Below are positions 27,116 to 35,694 of a stretch of DNA of 64,000 nucleotides, piece by piece. Position 1 is the first letter of the stretch, and every line of letters starts with the position of its first letter. The position numbers and the translations under genes are program-made. This DNA comes from Acidobacteriales bacterium 59-55. Lineage in GTDB: Bacteria > Acidobacteriota > Terriglobia > Terriglobales > Acidobacteriaceae. Where the stretch lies: contig MKSV01000003.1 in the NCBI GenBank assembly GCA_001897435.1, forward strand, positions 62,001 to 126,000. Direction: 5' to 3'. The notes under the pieces were generated by a model. The model made no database searches, was not told the DNA's origin, and was given only the letters and a program-made list of their open reading frames with translations.

Positions 27116-30100
27116 TTAAAAAGTGAACTTGCCGGACAACTGGATCACGCGAGGAAGATTCGATTGATCCGAAACTCCCGCGATCTTGCCGAAGTTTCCG
27201 CTGTTCGCATCCGTCGTCGGTCCCTTGAACCACTGCGGCGTATTGGTCAGGTTGAGGAAGTCGGCCCGCAGCGTAAAGCTGAGAGCGTCCTTGATCCTCG
27301 ACTCCTTCATCAGGCTGGCATCGAGGTTGCGGATCGGAGGATTCCTCACCGAAGACCAGTAGGTCGACCAGGTCTGCAACGTGTCCGACGGACGCGTCTT
27401 CCACACCGGAGTCTCTCCCGACTCGCAGTTCTGCGTCCCGCCGTTGCTCAGTTCCGTACAGGTATTGAACCACCGCTTCAGGTTCGCATTCGACAGCTTG
27501 GGGCTGACTCCCGTCGGAATCGCGTTCGTCGCCGAAAGCAGCGGGAAGCCGCTCTGCATACGCGCCAGCGCGCTGATCCTCCAGCCGCTGATCATCGTGC
27601 GGATCACCGCGGGGGTGCTCGCGCCGAACCTCTGGCCGCGGCCGAACGGCAGGTCGTAGACGCCGTTGATCTGGATGCTGTGAGCGACGTCGTAGCCCAC
27701 GATCACCTTCTCCGGTCTCGCGTCCTGCGGGTTTGCGAACGATGTCTGCCCCAGCGTCTTCGAGTAGGTATAGGAGACGCTGGCGCTCGCGCCGCTCGTC
27801 ACCTGCTTCTGAAACAACGTCTGCAGCGCGTTGTAGGAGGAAGATCCGACCGAATTCGTCTGCTGGTTGATGCCGAGGAACTGCGGATACGGGCGAAGAA
27901 GCTGCCGCCGCTGAATGGTCTTCCCGTTCAGCGACGTTCCCGGCAGCAGTCCGCTGAAAGGATTGGTTACGCTCGCAGACAGATACGCCGTTCCCTTTGC
28001 CAGATCGCTTGCAGAGACCTCGTTCACCATCTTGTCCACGCCGAGCGCGCTCGTATGGCTTCCCACATACGCCGCCGATGCAATCACCCTCCACGGCAAC
28101 TCCCTCTGCACTTCGAGCGAGAACTGCTGCGTCCACGGCTGGTGACGGCGCGGGTTGGCGTAGGTCAGCGACTGCCCCAGCCCCGCGGCCAGGCCGAGCG
28201 AACTTCCCACCGGCTTCAAAATGCCGTTGGGAAATGGATTCGTCAGCGTGTCCTGCGGAATGCCCGCCGTAACCGAGGTGACCATCGCCGTCTGCTGGCT
28301 GAAGCCGGGAGCGTTGCCGGGATCGTCGAAGGTCTGCGAGTACACCAGGCCGTATCCTCCGCGCAGCACCGTCTTGTCGTTCAGCCGGAAGGCAGCGCCC
28401 AAGCGCGGCCCGAAGTTGTTCCAGTCGTTGTCGAAAATGCCACGCGGAGCGCCGTTGACCCCGGCGTAGATCAGGCCGCCCTTGAGGTCGAGCCCCGGCA
28501 CCTGCAACGGGCTTGCCGTCGTCGTGTCGAAGCCGCGGGCTACGGCATTGTGCCGGTCCGTCATCGGCGTCAGCACATCCCAGCGCAGGCCCGCATTCAC
28601 CGTCAAACGGTCCGACACGTGAATGTCATCCTGAATGAAGGCCGAGATCATCTTCTGCTGCCGCGCCTCGGTCGTATTCACATCGATGTATCCCGACTGC
28701 GGTGTGCCCAGCAGAAACGATGCGATCGAGCTTCCGGAATAGGAGTTGCTTGCATTCGGATCGCTGCCGGTAAAGATCGTATTGAAGGTGAAGTTGCCCG
28801 AGCTGAAGCCCTGGTTGATGACATAAACCCGGTTCAGATAAAACTCGCCGCCGACGCGCAGCGTGTGCCGCCCAGCCTGCTTGTACAGAAGTCCCTGGAA
28901 CGCATTGCCCTGCGACAAGGGGCTGATCCCCTGCGGCTGCGCGCCCGCGCCGCCGTAACCCGTCCAGAGCATGTTGGGAACGTTGTCAACGGCCTCGCCC
29001 GCAAATGTATCGGAGAAGCCGAGATTGCCCAGTCCGATACCGATTCCCTGATAAGCCCCATTGCGTACAAGGTAGCGTTCCAGGCCGAGACGAAGATCGA
29101 GCGTCATCGACGGGCTCAGAATATGCGTCATCTGCACCGTGGCGTTGTGATTCTCGCGGTTATAGAGCGCATTCTTGGTCGTGTCAAACGGATTGACCTT
29201 GCTCGTCGTCGAATAGATGAACTGCCGCGACTCCGAGAGCTTGTTCCGCGAGTAGCGCACAAACATGCGCGTCGCCGGTGTCGCCGCATAGTCCGCCCTC
29301 GCCACCCAGCTATCGAAGAGATCGGTAAACTTCCGCGATCCCGGCCCATTGACCAGGTTGTTGAGGTTCGTGACTGAATTGCCGGCCGTATTGCCCTCCG
29401 GAATCCCCGCCAGAACCTTCACCGCCACCGGGTTCAACATGCTCTGCGGAATGATGTTTCCGGGAAACGGGTCGCGAACATATTTTCCATTCACGAGCCG
29501 CGTCGAATACGGATTGTAGATCGTCTTCAGCAGCTTGTTGCCGGCTTGATCCACGCCATAGTACGTCTGCGAAAAATCGCCCGTCCGCTCCAGGCTGGTC
29601 GGAACCGAGGTCACAAAAGGATCGGGAACAAACTGCCGCAGCTCTTCATACGCAAAAAATCCGAAGAGCTTGTTCTTCAGGATCGGACCGCCGATCGAGC
29701 CGCCAAACGTATTGATGTGCGAAGCCCCGCGCGGCGTGCCGGTACGGTTTGAGTTATACGTATTGGCATTGAGAACCGTATTCTGGAACAGCTCATACGC
29801 GGAGCCATGAAACCGGTTTGTTCCCGACTTCGTGGAGACGTTGACGATGCCGCCCGACGTCCAGCCATACTGCGCATCGTAGACCGAGGTCTGCACGCGA
29901 AACTCCTCCGTCGCGGAGACGGGAGGAACGTAAGCCACCGTGCTCGACTGCGAAAGCGTGGACGTTCCATCCACCAGTACCTGGTTCCCGGCGGGCTGGC
30001 CGCCGTTGATCGACATCCCCGACGATCCGGACGTATCGAAGGCCCGCAGCCTCTGCGCTCCCGCGGTCACCGCCACGCCCGGCGCCGACCATGCCTGCGC

Positions 30101-30553
30101 GAAGATATTCTGCCCCTGCAGCGGCGTATTCTCAACCCTTTTGTTCTCGATCGTCATGCCGCGATCCGCCGATTGCGCGTTGATCAGGTCGGGCGCCGCG
30201 CTCACCGTCACCTCTTGTGTCACGGACGCGACCGGCAGCGTGATATCGAGGTTTGTATTCTGAGCCATCGAGATCGTCATTCCCGTCTGCCGTACCGTGG
30301 AGAAGCCATCCTTCTTCACGATGACGTCATACCGTCCCGGATTCAGAAAGGGAATCTGGTAGCGTCCACTGCTGTCGGTCTCGACTGCATGATTCGTTCC
30401 GTCCTCGGTGGAGTGGGCCGTCACCGACGCGCCGCTCACGCTTCCACCCTGAGAATCCGTGACCGTACCCGACGCGGTTCCGCGGAAGTCCTGCGCAAGC
30501 GCAGTTCCAAAACAAAGACACAGACACAAGGCAAGTCCTGCAATTCGACGCAT
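27116..30553 (-). CDS. TonB-dependent receptor, Oar-like, with N-terminal carboxypeptidase-regulatory-like domain
   Basis: Start at 30553 (MRRIAGLALCLCLCFGTALAQ) with GGGGGACC upstream; upstream frame is not coding-like. The 1145-residue product has a signal peptide, a CarboxypepD_reg-like domain (FRGTASGTVTDSQGGSVSGASV, GRYQIPFLNPGRYDVIVKKDGF), a plug region (residues about 115-230), a long barrel and a C-terminal phenylalanine (VIQLSGKFTF). Such receptors import large glycans or other polymers through the outer membrane using TonB energy. Co-location with GH38, an MFS, an aldolase and a GntR gene, plus a shared operator, suggest glycan uptake; the ligand is unknown. Confidence 0.93.
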   Translation of the reverse strand: MRRIAGLALCLCLCFGTALAQDFRGTASGTVTDSQGGSVSGASVTAHSTEDGTNHAVETDSSGRYQIPFLNPGRYDVIVKKDGFSTVRQTGMTISMAQNTNLDITLPVASVTQEVTVSAAPDLINAQSADRGMTIENKRVENTPLQGQNIFAQAWSAPGVAVTAGAQRLRAFDTSGSSGMSINGGQPAGNQVLVDGTSTLSQSSTVAYVPPVSATEEFRVQTSVYDAQYGWTSGGIVNVSTKSGTNRFHGSAYELFQNTVLNANTYNSNRTGTPRGASHINTFGGSIGGPILKNKLFGFFAYEELRQFVPDPFVTSVPTSLERTGDFSQTYYGVDQAGNKLLKTIYNPYSTRLVNGKYVRDPFPGNIIPQSMLNPVAVKVLAGIPEGNTAGNSVTNLNNLVNGPGSRKFTDLFDSWVARADYAATPATRMFVRYSRNKLSESRQFIYSTTSKVNPFDTTKNALYNRENHNATVQMTHILSPSMTLDLRLGLERYLVRNGAYQGIGIGLGNLGFSDTFAGEAVDNVPNMLWTGYGGAGAQPQGISPLSQGNAFQGLLYKQAGRHTLRVGGEFYLNRVYVINQGFSSGNFTFNTIFTGSDPNASNSYSGSSIASFLLGTPQSGYIDVNTTEARQQKMISAFIQDDIHVSDRLTVNAGLRWDVLTPMTDRHNAVARGFDTTTASPLQVPGLDLKGGLIYAGVNGAPRGIFDNDWNNFGPRLGAAFRLNDKTVLRGGYGLVYSQTFDDPGNAPGFSQQTAMVTSVTAGIPQDTLTNPFPNGILKPVGSSLGLAAGLGQSLTYANPRRHQPWTQQFSLEVQRELPWRVIASAAYVGSHTSALGVDKMVNEVSASDLAKGTAYLSASVTNPFSGLLPGTSLNGKTIQRRQLLRPYPQFLGINQQTNSVGSSSYNALQTLFQKQVTSGASASVSYTYSKTLGQTSFANPQDARPEKVIVGYDVAHSIQINGVYDLPFGRGQRFGASTPAVIRTMISGWRISALARMQSGFPLLSATNAIPTGVSPKLSNANLKRWFNTCTELSNGGTQNCESGETPVWKTRPSDTLQTWSTYWSSVRNPPIRNLDASLMKESRIKDALSFTLRADFLNLTNTPQWFKGPTTDANSGNFGKIAGVSDQSNLPRVIQLSGKFTF

Positions 30554-30580
30554 GATGATGGTCCCCCTGACGCATATTGA

Positions 30581-30622
30581 ATGTCGACATATAATATTTA
30601 TTAAGCATTCAATAATTGTCAA
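30581..30622 (-). promoter_or_regulatory. receptor promoter with ATGTCGACAT operator
   Basis: On the minus strand: -35 TTGACA (30617-30622), an AT-rich -10 region (AATATTAT), and the perfect palindrome ATGTCGACAT (30581-30590) immediately downstream, 28 bases before the ATG. This position would block transcription initiation or clearance. It is identical to the site at 24439-24448. Confidence 0.65.
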
Positions 30623-30879
30623 CACTATAAAATTTAATTGTCGTCGTGAAACAATTTTAAAAAATCGTCCCATTAAATACTGTGTGTGCGATTGTCTACA
30701 AATTATTTCCACAGTGTCGAGTTTACTTCTATTGCGCTTGCACTTGTGTGAAGCACAGGTCAAAATCGCCGCCGCAGCGAAAAGCGCAGAACTTCCGCCG
30801 CACGCACCGATACCCATCGGTGCAGAGTCTTGTTCTCTTTCTTGGTTGTCACTCCGTAGCGCAACGGAGGAATCCGCGG

Positions 30880-31041
30880 CTTTCTGATTAAGCGGGACTC
30901 GTTAAGGGCACGGCTTTAGCCGTGCCGCAAATGCTTCGTTTGCAATGGGGCTTTAGCCCCTGAGGTGCGCTTTTCCGAACTTTTCCGCAACTGTTTAGCC
31001 GCTGAAGGAAAGTTCGAAGACTTAATCGGACCTTCCCTGAT
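30880..31041 (+). repeat. B-type MITE-like repeat
   Basis: Left part TTTCTGATTAAGCGGGACTC, hairpin GGCACGGCTTTAGCCGTGCC (TTTA loop), hairpin GGGGCTTTAGCCCC, right end GACTTAATCGGACCTTCCCT. Plus orientation. The remaining part of this 530-base gap (30623-30880) shows no gene. Confidence 0.75.
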
Positions 31042-31084
31042 GAACGAAGAGAACGCCCTCTGTCGAAACGAAAGCGGCAATCGC

Positions 31085-32566
31085 CTACTTGCGCTTCCAG
31101 CGAACCCCGTCCTTGGAGTCTTCGATCAGGATCCCCTTGGCCAGCAGATCGTTGCGAATCGCGTCGGCGCGCGCAAAGTTGCGCGTCTTCTTCGCCTGCG
31201 TCCGCTCGGCGACTAGAGCGTCGATCTCCGCATCGCCCAGCGACAAATTCGCCACCAGCTCCGGCGCAGCCTCGCCGAGCCGCCCCTCCGCCTCCGCCCA
31301 GGCCAGCGCCGCCCGCGTCAGCGCGGCATCGCGATCTTCAAGAACCGCGAAGACACCATCAAAGAGATCGAGCACGCGCAGAATCTCCGCGACGTTCGCC
31401 GCGCGCAGCGTTCCCGCATCGGCCGCCGCGTTGGCGGCGCGCACCAGCTCGAAGATCGCGGCTCGCGCCTCGGCCGTATTCAAATCGTTGGCCAGCGATG
31501 CCGTATAGCCCTGCTCGGCTTTGGCCGTCGCCGCGACAATCTCCTCGTTCAACCCCTCGGCAAAGCCGCCCTTCAACATACGCTGGTGAAACGTCCTCAG
31601 CCGGTCGATGGCGTTGGTCGACTCCGCGAGACTCTCGAAGGTAAAGTTCATCTGGTGCCGGTACGGCACCGAGATCAGCAGAAAACGAATCGCCGATGCG
31701 CGATAGCCCTTCAGCAGAAGATCGCGGAGCGTATAGAAATTCCCCTCCGACTTCGACATCTTCTTACCCTCGACCAGAAGGAAGCGCACATGCATCCAGT
31801 GCCGCGCAAACGTCTTGCCGCTGGCCGACTCCGACTGCGCAATCTCGTTCTCGTGGTGTGGAAACATCAGGTCTTCGCCGCCCGCGTGCAGGTCGAACGT
31901 ATCGCCCAGAAACTTCGTCGCCATCGCCGAGCACTCGATATGCCAGCCCGGACGCCCCGAGCCCAGCGACGTCTCCCAGTGCTGCTCGCCCGGCTTGACC
32001 GCCTTCCACAGCGCAAAGTCCCGCGCCGCGTCCTTCTCGTACTCATCGACGTCGACCCGCGCCCCGTCCTCGATGCCCTCGAAGTCCTTCTTCGAAAGTT
32101 TGCCGTACTCCGGGAATCGGGCAATCCGGAAGTACCAGCTCCCGTCCTCGGTCTGATAAGCGATGTCTCTCGCCGCCAACTTCTCGATCAGTCCAACCAT
32201 ATCCGGAATACAACTGGTTGCATGAGCCACCAGCTCCGACCGTTGAATGCCGAGCGCGTCCAGGTCTTCAAAGAATGCCCGCTCGAACTTGGCCGTGTAT
32301 TCGCCGATCGGCACGCCGGCGGCGGCGGCGTTGCGGATGATCTTGTCGTCCACGTCGGTCACGTTCATTACGTGCTTGGTCTCGATGCCCTGCTGCCGCA
32401 CAAACCGCCGCAGCACATCGACCTGTAGAAAGGTGCGGAAGTTGCCGATGTGGCCGTAGTCGTAGACCGTCGGCCCGCAGCAATACATGCGCAGAGCGGG
32501 CGCGCCCACCGGGGCCAGCGCTTCGATCTTTCCGCTCAGAGTATTAAAGAGTTCTATCGTTGCCAC
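31085..32566 (-). CDS. cysS: cysteine--tRNA ligase
   Basis: 493 residues, class I aminoacyl-tRNA synthetase. HIGH-type motif in CCGPTVYDYGHIGNFRT (residues 29-44); zinc-site cysteine in MYCCGP with further ligands in WHIECSAMATKFLG and HHENEIAQSE; KMSKS in GKKMSKSEGN. The C-terminal part is the DALR/anticodon-binding domain ending KGILIEDSKDGVRWKRK. It charges tRNA-Cys in the cytoplasm. Length is usual for the family. Same strand as tsaD, 109 bases downstream of it. Confidence 0.97.
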   Translation of the reverse strand: MATIELFNTLSGKIEALAPVGAPALRMYCCGPTVYDYGHIGNFRTFLQVDVLRRFVRQQGIETKHVMNVTDVDDKIIRNAAAAGVPIGEYTAKFERAFFEDLDALGIQRSELVAHATSCIPDMVGLIEKLAARDIAYQTEDGSWYFRIARFPEYGKLSKKDFEGIEDGARVDVDEYEKDAARDFALWKAVKPGEQHWETSLGSGRPGWHIECSAMATKFLGDTFDLHAGGEDLMFPHHENEIAQSESASGKTFARHWMHVRFLLVEGKKMSKSEGNFYTLRDLLLKGYRASAIRFLLISVPYRHQMNFTFESLAESTNAIDRLRTFHQRMLKGGFAEGLNEEIVAATAKAEQGYTASLANDLNTAEARAAIFELVRAANAAADAGTLRAANVAEILRVLDLFDGVFAVLEDRDAALTRAALAWAEAEGRLGEAAPELVANLSLGDAEIDALVAERTQAKKTRNFARADAIRNDLLAKGILIEDSKDGVRWKRK

Positions 32567-32675
32567 TTGCGCTCAATCCTGCCGCAGCCGAGCGCGTAGC
32601 GCGGTGCAGACTGCTCTCCTTGGAATCCCTGTCGATTTTATCCGATACGCGGCCAGTTCCGGGCGAAAACGGACT

Positions 32676-33890
32676 TTATGCCTGTCCCAGCCGAAGCTGC
32701 GGAGTCGCCGCCAGATCCTCCGACGCAAAAGCGCCCGCCACGAACTTCGGCCACGCCGCCGCCGCGATCATCGCCGCATTATCGGTAGAAAGCGCCAGCG
32801 AAGGAAACGCCACCGGCAGCCCGCGACGATCCGCCTCCGCCTGAAAACGTCTGCGCAACTCGCTGTTCGCCGCCACTCCCCCTGACACCACTACGCCCCG
32901 CGCCCCAAACGCCTCCGCCGCGGCAAAGGTCTGGCGCAGCAGATTGCCCACCACGGCATATTGAAACGACGCGATCAGGTCCAGCGTCTGCGCATCGCAA
33001 AGTCCAGCCACCGCTTCGATCCCCGGCTTCTCCCCGCCCATCGCGGCAAGCGCCCTGCGCCGCGCTTCGACACTCTCCCGCATCGCGTGCGTCTCGACAT
33101 AGCGCAGCACGGCAGTCTTGATCCCGCTAAAGGAAAAGTCGAACGTCGGCCCGCCCGAAGACGCCGGAGCCTTCTTATTCGGCATCGAAATCCCCTCGCG
33201 ATGCGGCCTCGGCTTAATCTGGCCAAAATGAAAAGGCACCGCCCTCGGATTCCCCCGCACCGCCAAAGCATCCATCCACGGCCCGCCCGGATACCCCAGC
33301 CCCAGCAACTTGGCCACCTTGTCGTAAGCCTCGCCCGCCGCATCATCCACCGTCCGGCCCACATTGCGATAGCTCCACGCGCCCTCGTCACTCTGCGTCG
33401 CCAGATCTCGCTTTTGCGTCGCCAGGTATAGATGCGTATGCCCCCCCGAAACCACCAGCGCCAGCAGCGGCAACTCCATCGCCTCTTTCAAATCCTGCCG
33501 CGCCTCCATCAGCACCGCATGAATATGCCCCTCCAGATGATTCACCCCGATCAGCGGCTTCCCGATCCCCCACGCCAGCGCCTTGGCATACGTGATCCCC
33601 ACCAGCAGCGCCCCCGCCAGCCCCGGCCCCTCCGTCACCGCCACCGCATCCAGATCGCCAAACCCCACGCCCGCCCGCGCCATCGCCTCCCGCACTACAG
33701 GGACGATGTTGCGCAGATGCTCCCGCGAGGCCAGCTCCGGCACCACGCCGCCGTAGTTGGCATGAAGCGAGATCTGCGAAGCCACCACGTTCGACAGCGC
33801 CGCGCTCCCCGCCTGAACTACCGCCGCCGCCGTCTCGTCGCAGGAGCTTTCGATGCCCAGAATCAGGCCCGTTCCGCCGTTATCGCCCAT
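32676..33890 (-). CDS. tsaD: tRNA N6-adenosine threonylcarbamoyltransferase
   Basis: Start at 33890 (MGDNGGTGLILGIESSCDET), because longer options overlap the start of the divergent CCA-adding enzyme gene. The product (404 residues) has the ASKHA fold: LGIESSCDETAAAVV, the metal-binding histidines in GVNHLEGHIHAVL, LVVSGGHTHLYLA, VVSGGVAANSELRRRF and STDNAAMIAAAAW. It transfers threonylcarbamoyl to A37 of ANN-reading tRNAs together with TsaB/TsaE, which are not in this window. Longer than E. coli TsaD (337) owing to an insert (residues about 225-270, containing IKPRPHREGISMPNKKAPASS). Confidence 0.96.
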   Translation of the reverse strand: MGDNGGTGLILGIESSCDETAAAVVQAGSAALSNVVASQISLHANYGGVVPELASREHLRNIVPVVREAMARAGVGFGDLDAVAVTEGPGLAGALLVGITYAKALAWGIGKPLIGVNHLEGHIHAVLMEARQDLKEAMELPLLALVVSGGHTHLYLATQKRDLATQSDEGAWSYRNVGRTVDDAAGEAYDKVAKLLGLGYPGGPWMDALAVRGNPRAVPFHFGQIKPRPHREGISMPNKKAPASSGGPTFDFSFSGIKTAVLRYVETHAMRESVEARRRALAAMGGEKPGIEAVAGLCDAQTLDLIASFQYAVVGNLLRQTFAAAEAFGARGVVVSGGVAANSELRRRFQAEADRRGLPVAFPSLALSTDNAAMIAAAAWPKFVAGAFASEDLAATPQLRLGQA

Positions 33891-33912
33891 ATCCTTATCA
33901 TAGGTGACAGCC

Positions 33913-35295
33913 ATGCCCAGTCCGGCCAACCCGCGCTACAACGCCGCCCGCGACATCGTGCTCAGCCTGCGCGCCGCGAGCCATCAGGCCTTCTTCGCCG
34001 GCGGATGCGTCCGCGACCTCCTGCTCGGCCACCAGCCGAAGGACTTCGACGTAGCCACCAGCGCCACGCCCGAGGTCGTACAAAAGCTCTTCCCCAAAAC
34101 CCTCGCCGTCGGCGCGCACTTCGGCGTCATCCTCGTCTGCCACGAAGGCGGCGTCACCACCGAGGTCGCCACCTTCCGCCACGACGGAGCCTACAGCGAC
34201 GGCCGCCGCCCCGACGCCGTCCGCTTCTCCACCGACGCTCGCGAGGACGTTCTCCGCCGCGACTTCACCATCAACGGCATGTTGCTCGACCCCGTAGCCT
34301 TCGAGGCCACCGGCGATGCCGCTGCCGCAACCGTCGATTTCGTCGGCGGCCGCGACGACCTCGCCGCGAAGATCCTCCGCGCCATCGGCGATCCCTCCCT
34401 GCGCTTCGCCGAAGACAAGCTGCGCATGTTGCGAGCCATCCGCTTCGCCGCGCGCCTTAACTTCGAAATAGACCCGCGCACCCTCGCCGCCATCCGCCAC
34501 GCCGCCGCCGGGATCGGCCAGGTCAGCAGCGAGCGCATCCGCGACGAGCTCACCCTCATGCTCACCGAAGGCCGCGCCCGCCGCGCCTTTGAGCTGCTCG
34601 ACACCACCGGCCTCCTCCATCAAGTTCTGCCCGAGGCCGTGCGAATGCACGGCGTTCAGCAGCCGCCGCAGTTCCATCCGGAGGGCGACGTCTGGACGCA
34701 CACCATGCTGCTGCTCGAAGCCCTGCCGCACGACGCATCCCCTACGCTCGCCTGGGGAGCGCTGCTGCACGACATCGGCAAGCCCGCGACCTACCGCGCT
34801 CCCAATCCCAACGACCCCAGCGACCGCATCCGCTTCAACGGCCACGTCGAGGTCGGCGTCCGCATCGCCGAGACGGTCCTCAGCCGCCTGCGCTTCTCCA
34901 ACGACGACACCGCGCAGATCGTCGCTCTGGTCAAAAACCACATGCGCTTCGCCGACGTCCTCCAGATGCGCGAATCCACGCTCAAGCGCTTCCTTCGCCT
35001 GCCCCGCTTCGACGAGCACCTCGCCCTCCACCGTCTCGACTGCAACGCGGCACACGGCGACCTTACCCTCTACGACTTCGCCAAACAACACTACGAAACC
35101 GCGCCCGCCGAGCAGATCCAACCCAAGCTCCTCGTCACCGGCCGCGACCTCATCGCTCAGGGCTATCGTCCCGGCCCGCAGTTCAAAGCCATGCTCGAAG
35201 CCGCCGAAGACGCCCAGCTTGAAGGCCGCGCCACCACCCCCGAAGAAGCCATAACCATCGTCCGCAAAAACTTCGGCAACCCGTCCACAAGCTAA
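33913..35295 (+). CDS. CCA tRNA nucleotidyltransferase (poly(A) polymerase family) with HD domain
   Basis: 460 residues from ATG 33913; a GTG at 33904 is the alternative. Class II nucleotidyltransferase head: GGCVRDLLLGHQPKDFDVATSA (G-G-x-x-R-D and the DxD metal site) and VTTEVATFRHDG; then RRDFTINGMLLDP, the neck helix DPSLRFAEDKLRMLRAIRFAARL, and a C-terminal HD domain with LLHDIGKPATYRAP and FNGHVEVGVRIAE. It adds or repairs the tRNA 3' CCA end. Divergent from tsaD with the two starts 23 bases apart. Confidence 0.94.
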   Translation: MPSPANPRYNAARDIVLSLRAASHQAFFAGGCVRDLLLGHQPKDFDVATSATPEVVQKLFPKTLAVGAHFGVILVCHEGGVTTEVATFRHDGAYSDGRRPDAVRFSTDAREDVLRRDFTINGMLLDPVAFEATGDAAAATVDFVGGRDDLAAKILRAIGDPSLRFAEDKLRMLRAIRFAARLNFEIDPRTLAAIRHAAAGIGQVSSERIRDELTLMLTEGRARRAFELLDTTGLLHQVLPEAVRMHGVQQPPQFHPEGDVWTHTMLLLEALPHDASPTLAWGALLHDIGKPATYRAPNPNDPSDRIRFNGHVEVGVRIAETVLSRLRFSNDDTAQIVALVKNHMRFADVLQMRESTLKRFLRLPRFDEHLALHRLDCNAAHGDLTLYDFAKQHYETAPAEQIQPKLLVTGRDLIAQGYRPGPQFKAMLEAAEDAQLEGRATTPEEAITIVRKNFGNPSTS

Positions 35296-35325
35296 TATCC
35301 CGCTCATCCGCTCAACACCTCATCT

Positions 35326-35421
35326 CGCCACATCTCATCTCGACCAAAACTCATCTCGGCCAAAACTCTAAAACACGTCATCTCGACCGGAGCGAAGCGG
35401 AGTGGAGAGACCCCTGTATTT
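35326..35421 (+). repeat. degenerate A-head tandem units and an A-type repeat
   Basis: CATCTCGACCAAAACT-like units repeat (35333, 35350) before a complete short A unit CACGTCATCTCGACCGG...GGAGTGGAGAGACCCCTGTA. Inner palindrome is minimal (GCGAAGC). Directly followed by the pectate-lyase remnant. Confidence 0.75.
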
Positions 35422-35500
35422 GTCGTTGTTCTTGTCCTTGCCGTCCTATCCATCCACATCGCTCATCCGTCAGAACAGTCTCTGCACGAGTTCCGGCCCA

Positions 35501-35608
35501 ACGCTCTATCTCCTCGCCGCACAGTTTCCCAACGGAGGCTGGCCACAGGTCTGGCCGCTCGAAGGCGGCTATCACGATGCCATCACCTACAACGACAACG
35601 CCGTCATC
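35501..35608 (+). pseudogene. remnant of a PL10-type pectate lyase
   Basis: In frame +2 the segment reads [20 protein letters not shown] and [17 protein letters not shown]. [25 protein letters not shown] is a hallmark block of PelA/PL10 (Pec_lyase family). Only about 36-50 residues remain, without the rest of the roughly 330-residue enzyme, and flanked by repeat A4 on one side and the amine oxidase gene on the other. So it is a gene fossil. Source strain had pectin-degrading capacity, or this was carried in; this is inference. Confidence 0.75.
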
Positions 35609-35694
35609 GAATCCCCCGAGACGCTGACCGCCATCTCCGGAGCCGATCATCCGGGCCACCTTCAACCCACGTTGCCCGGCGCGTAAAATGACGC

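Noticed and set aside
27095..29377. Long antisense ORF over the TonB receptor
   Set aside because: Low-complexity R/H-rich product mirroring codon use; the receptor frame has all the family motifs.
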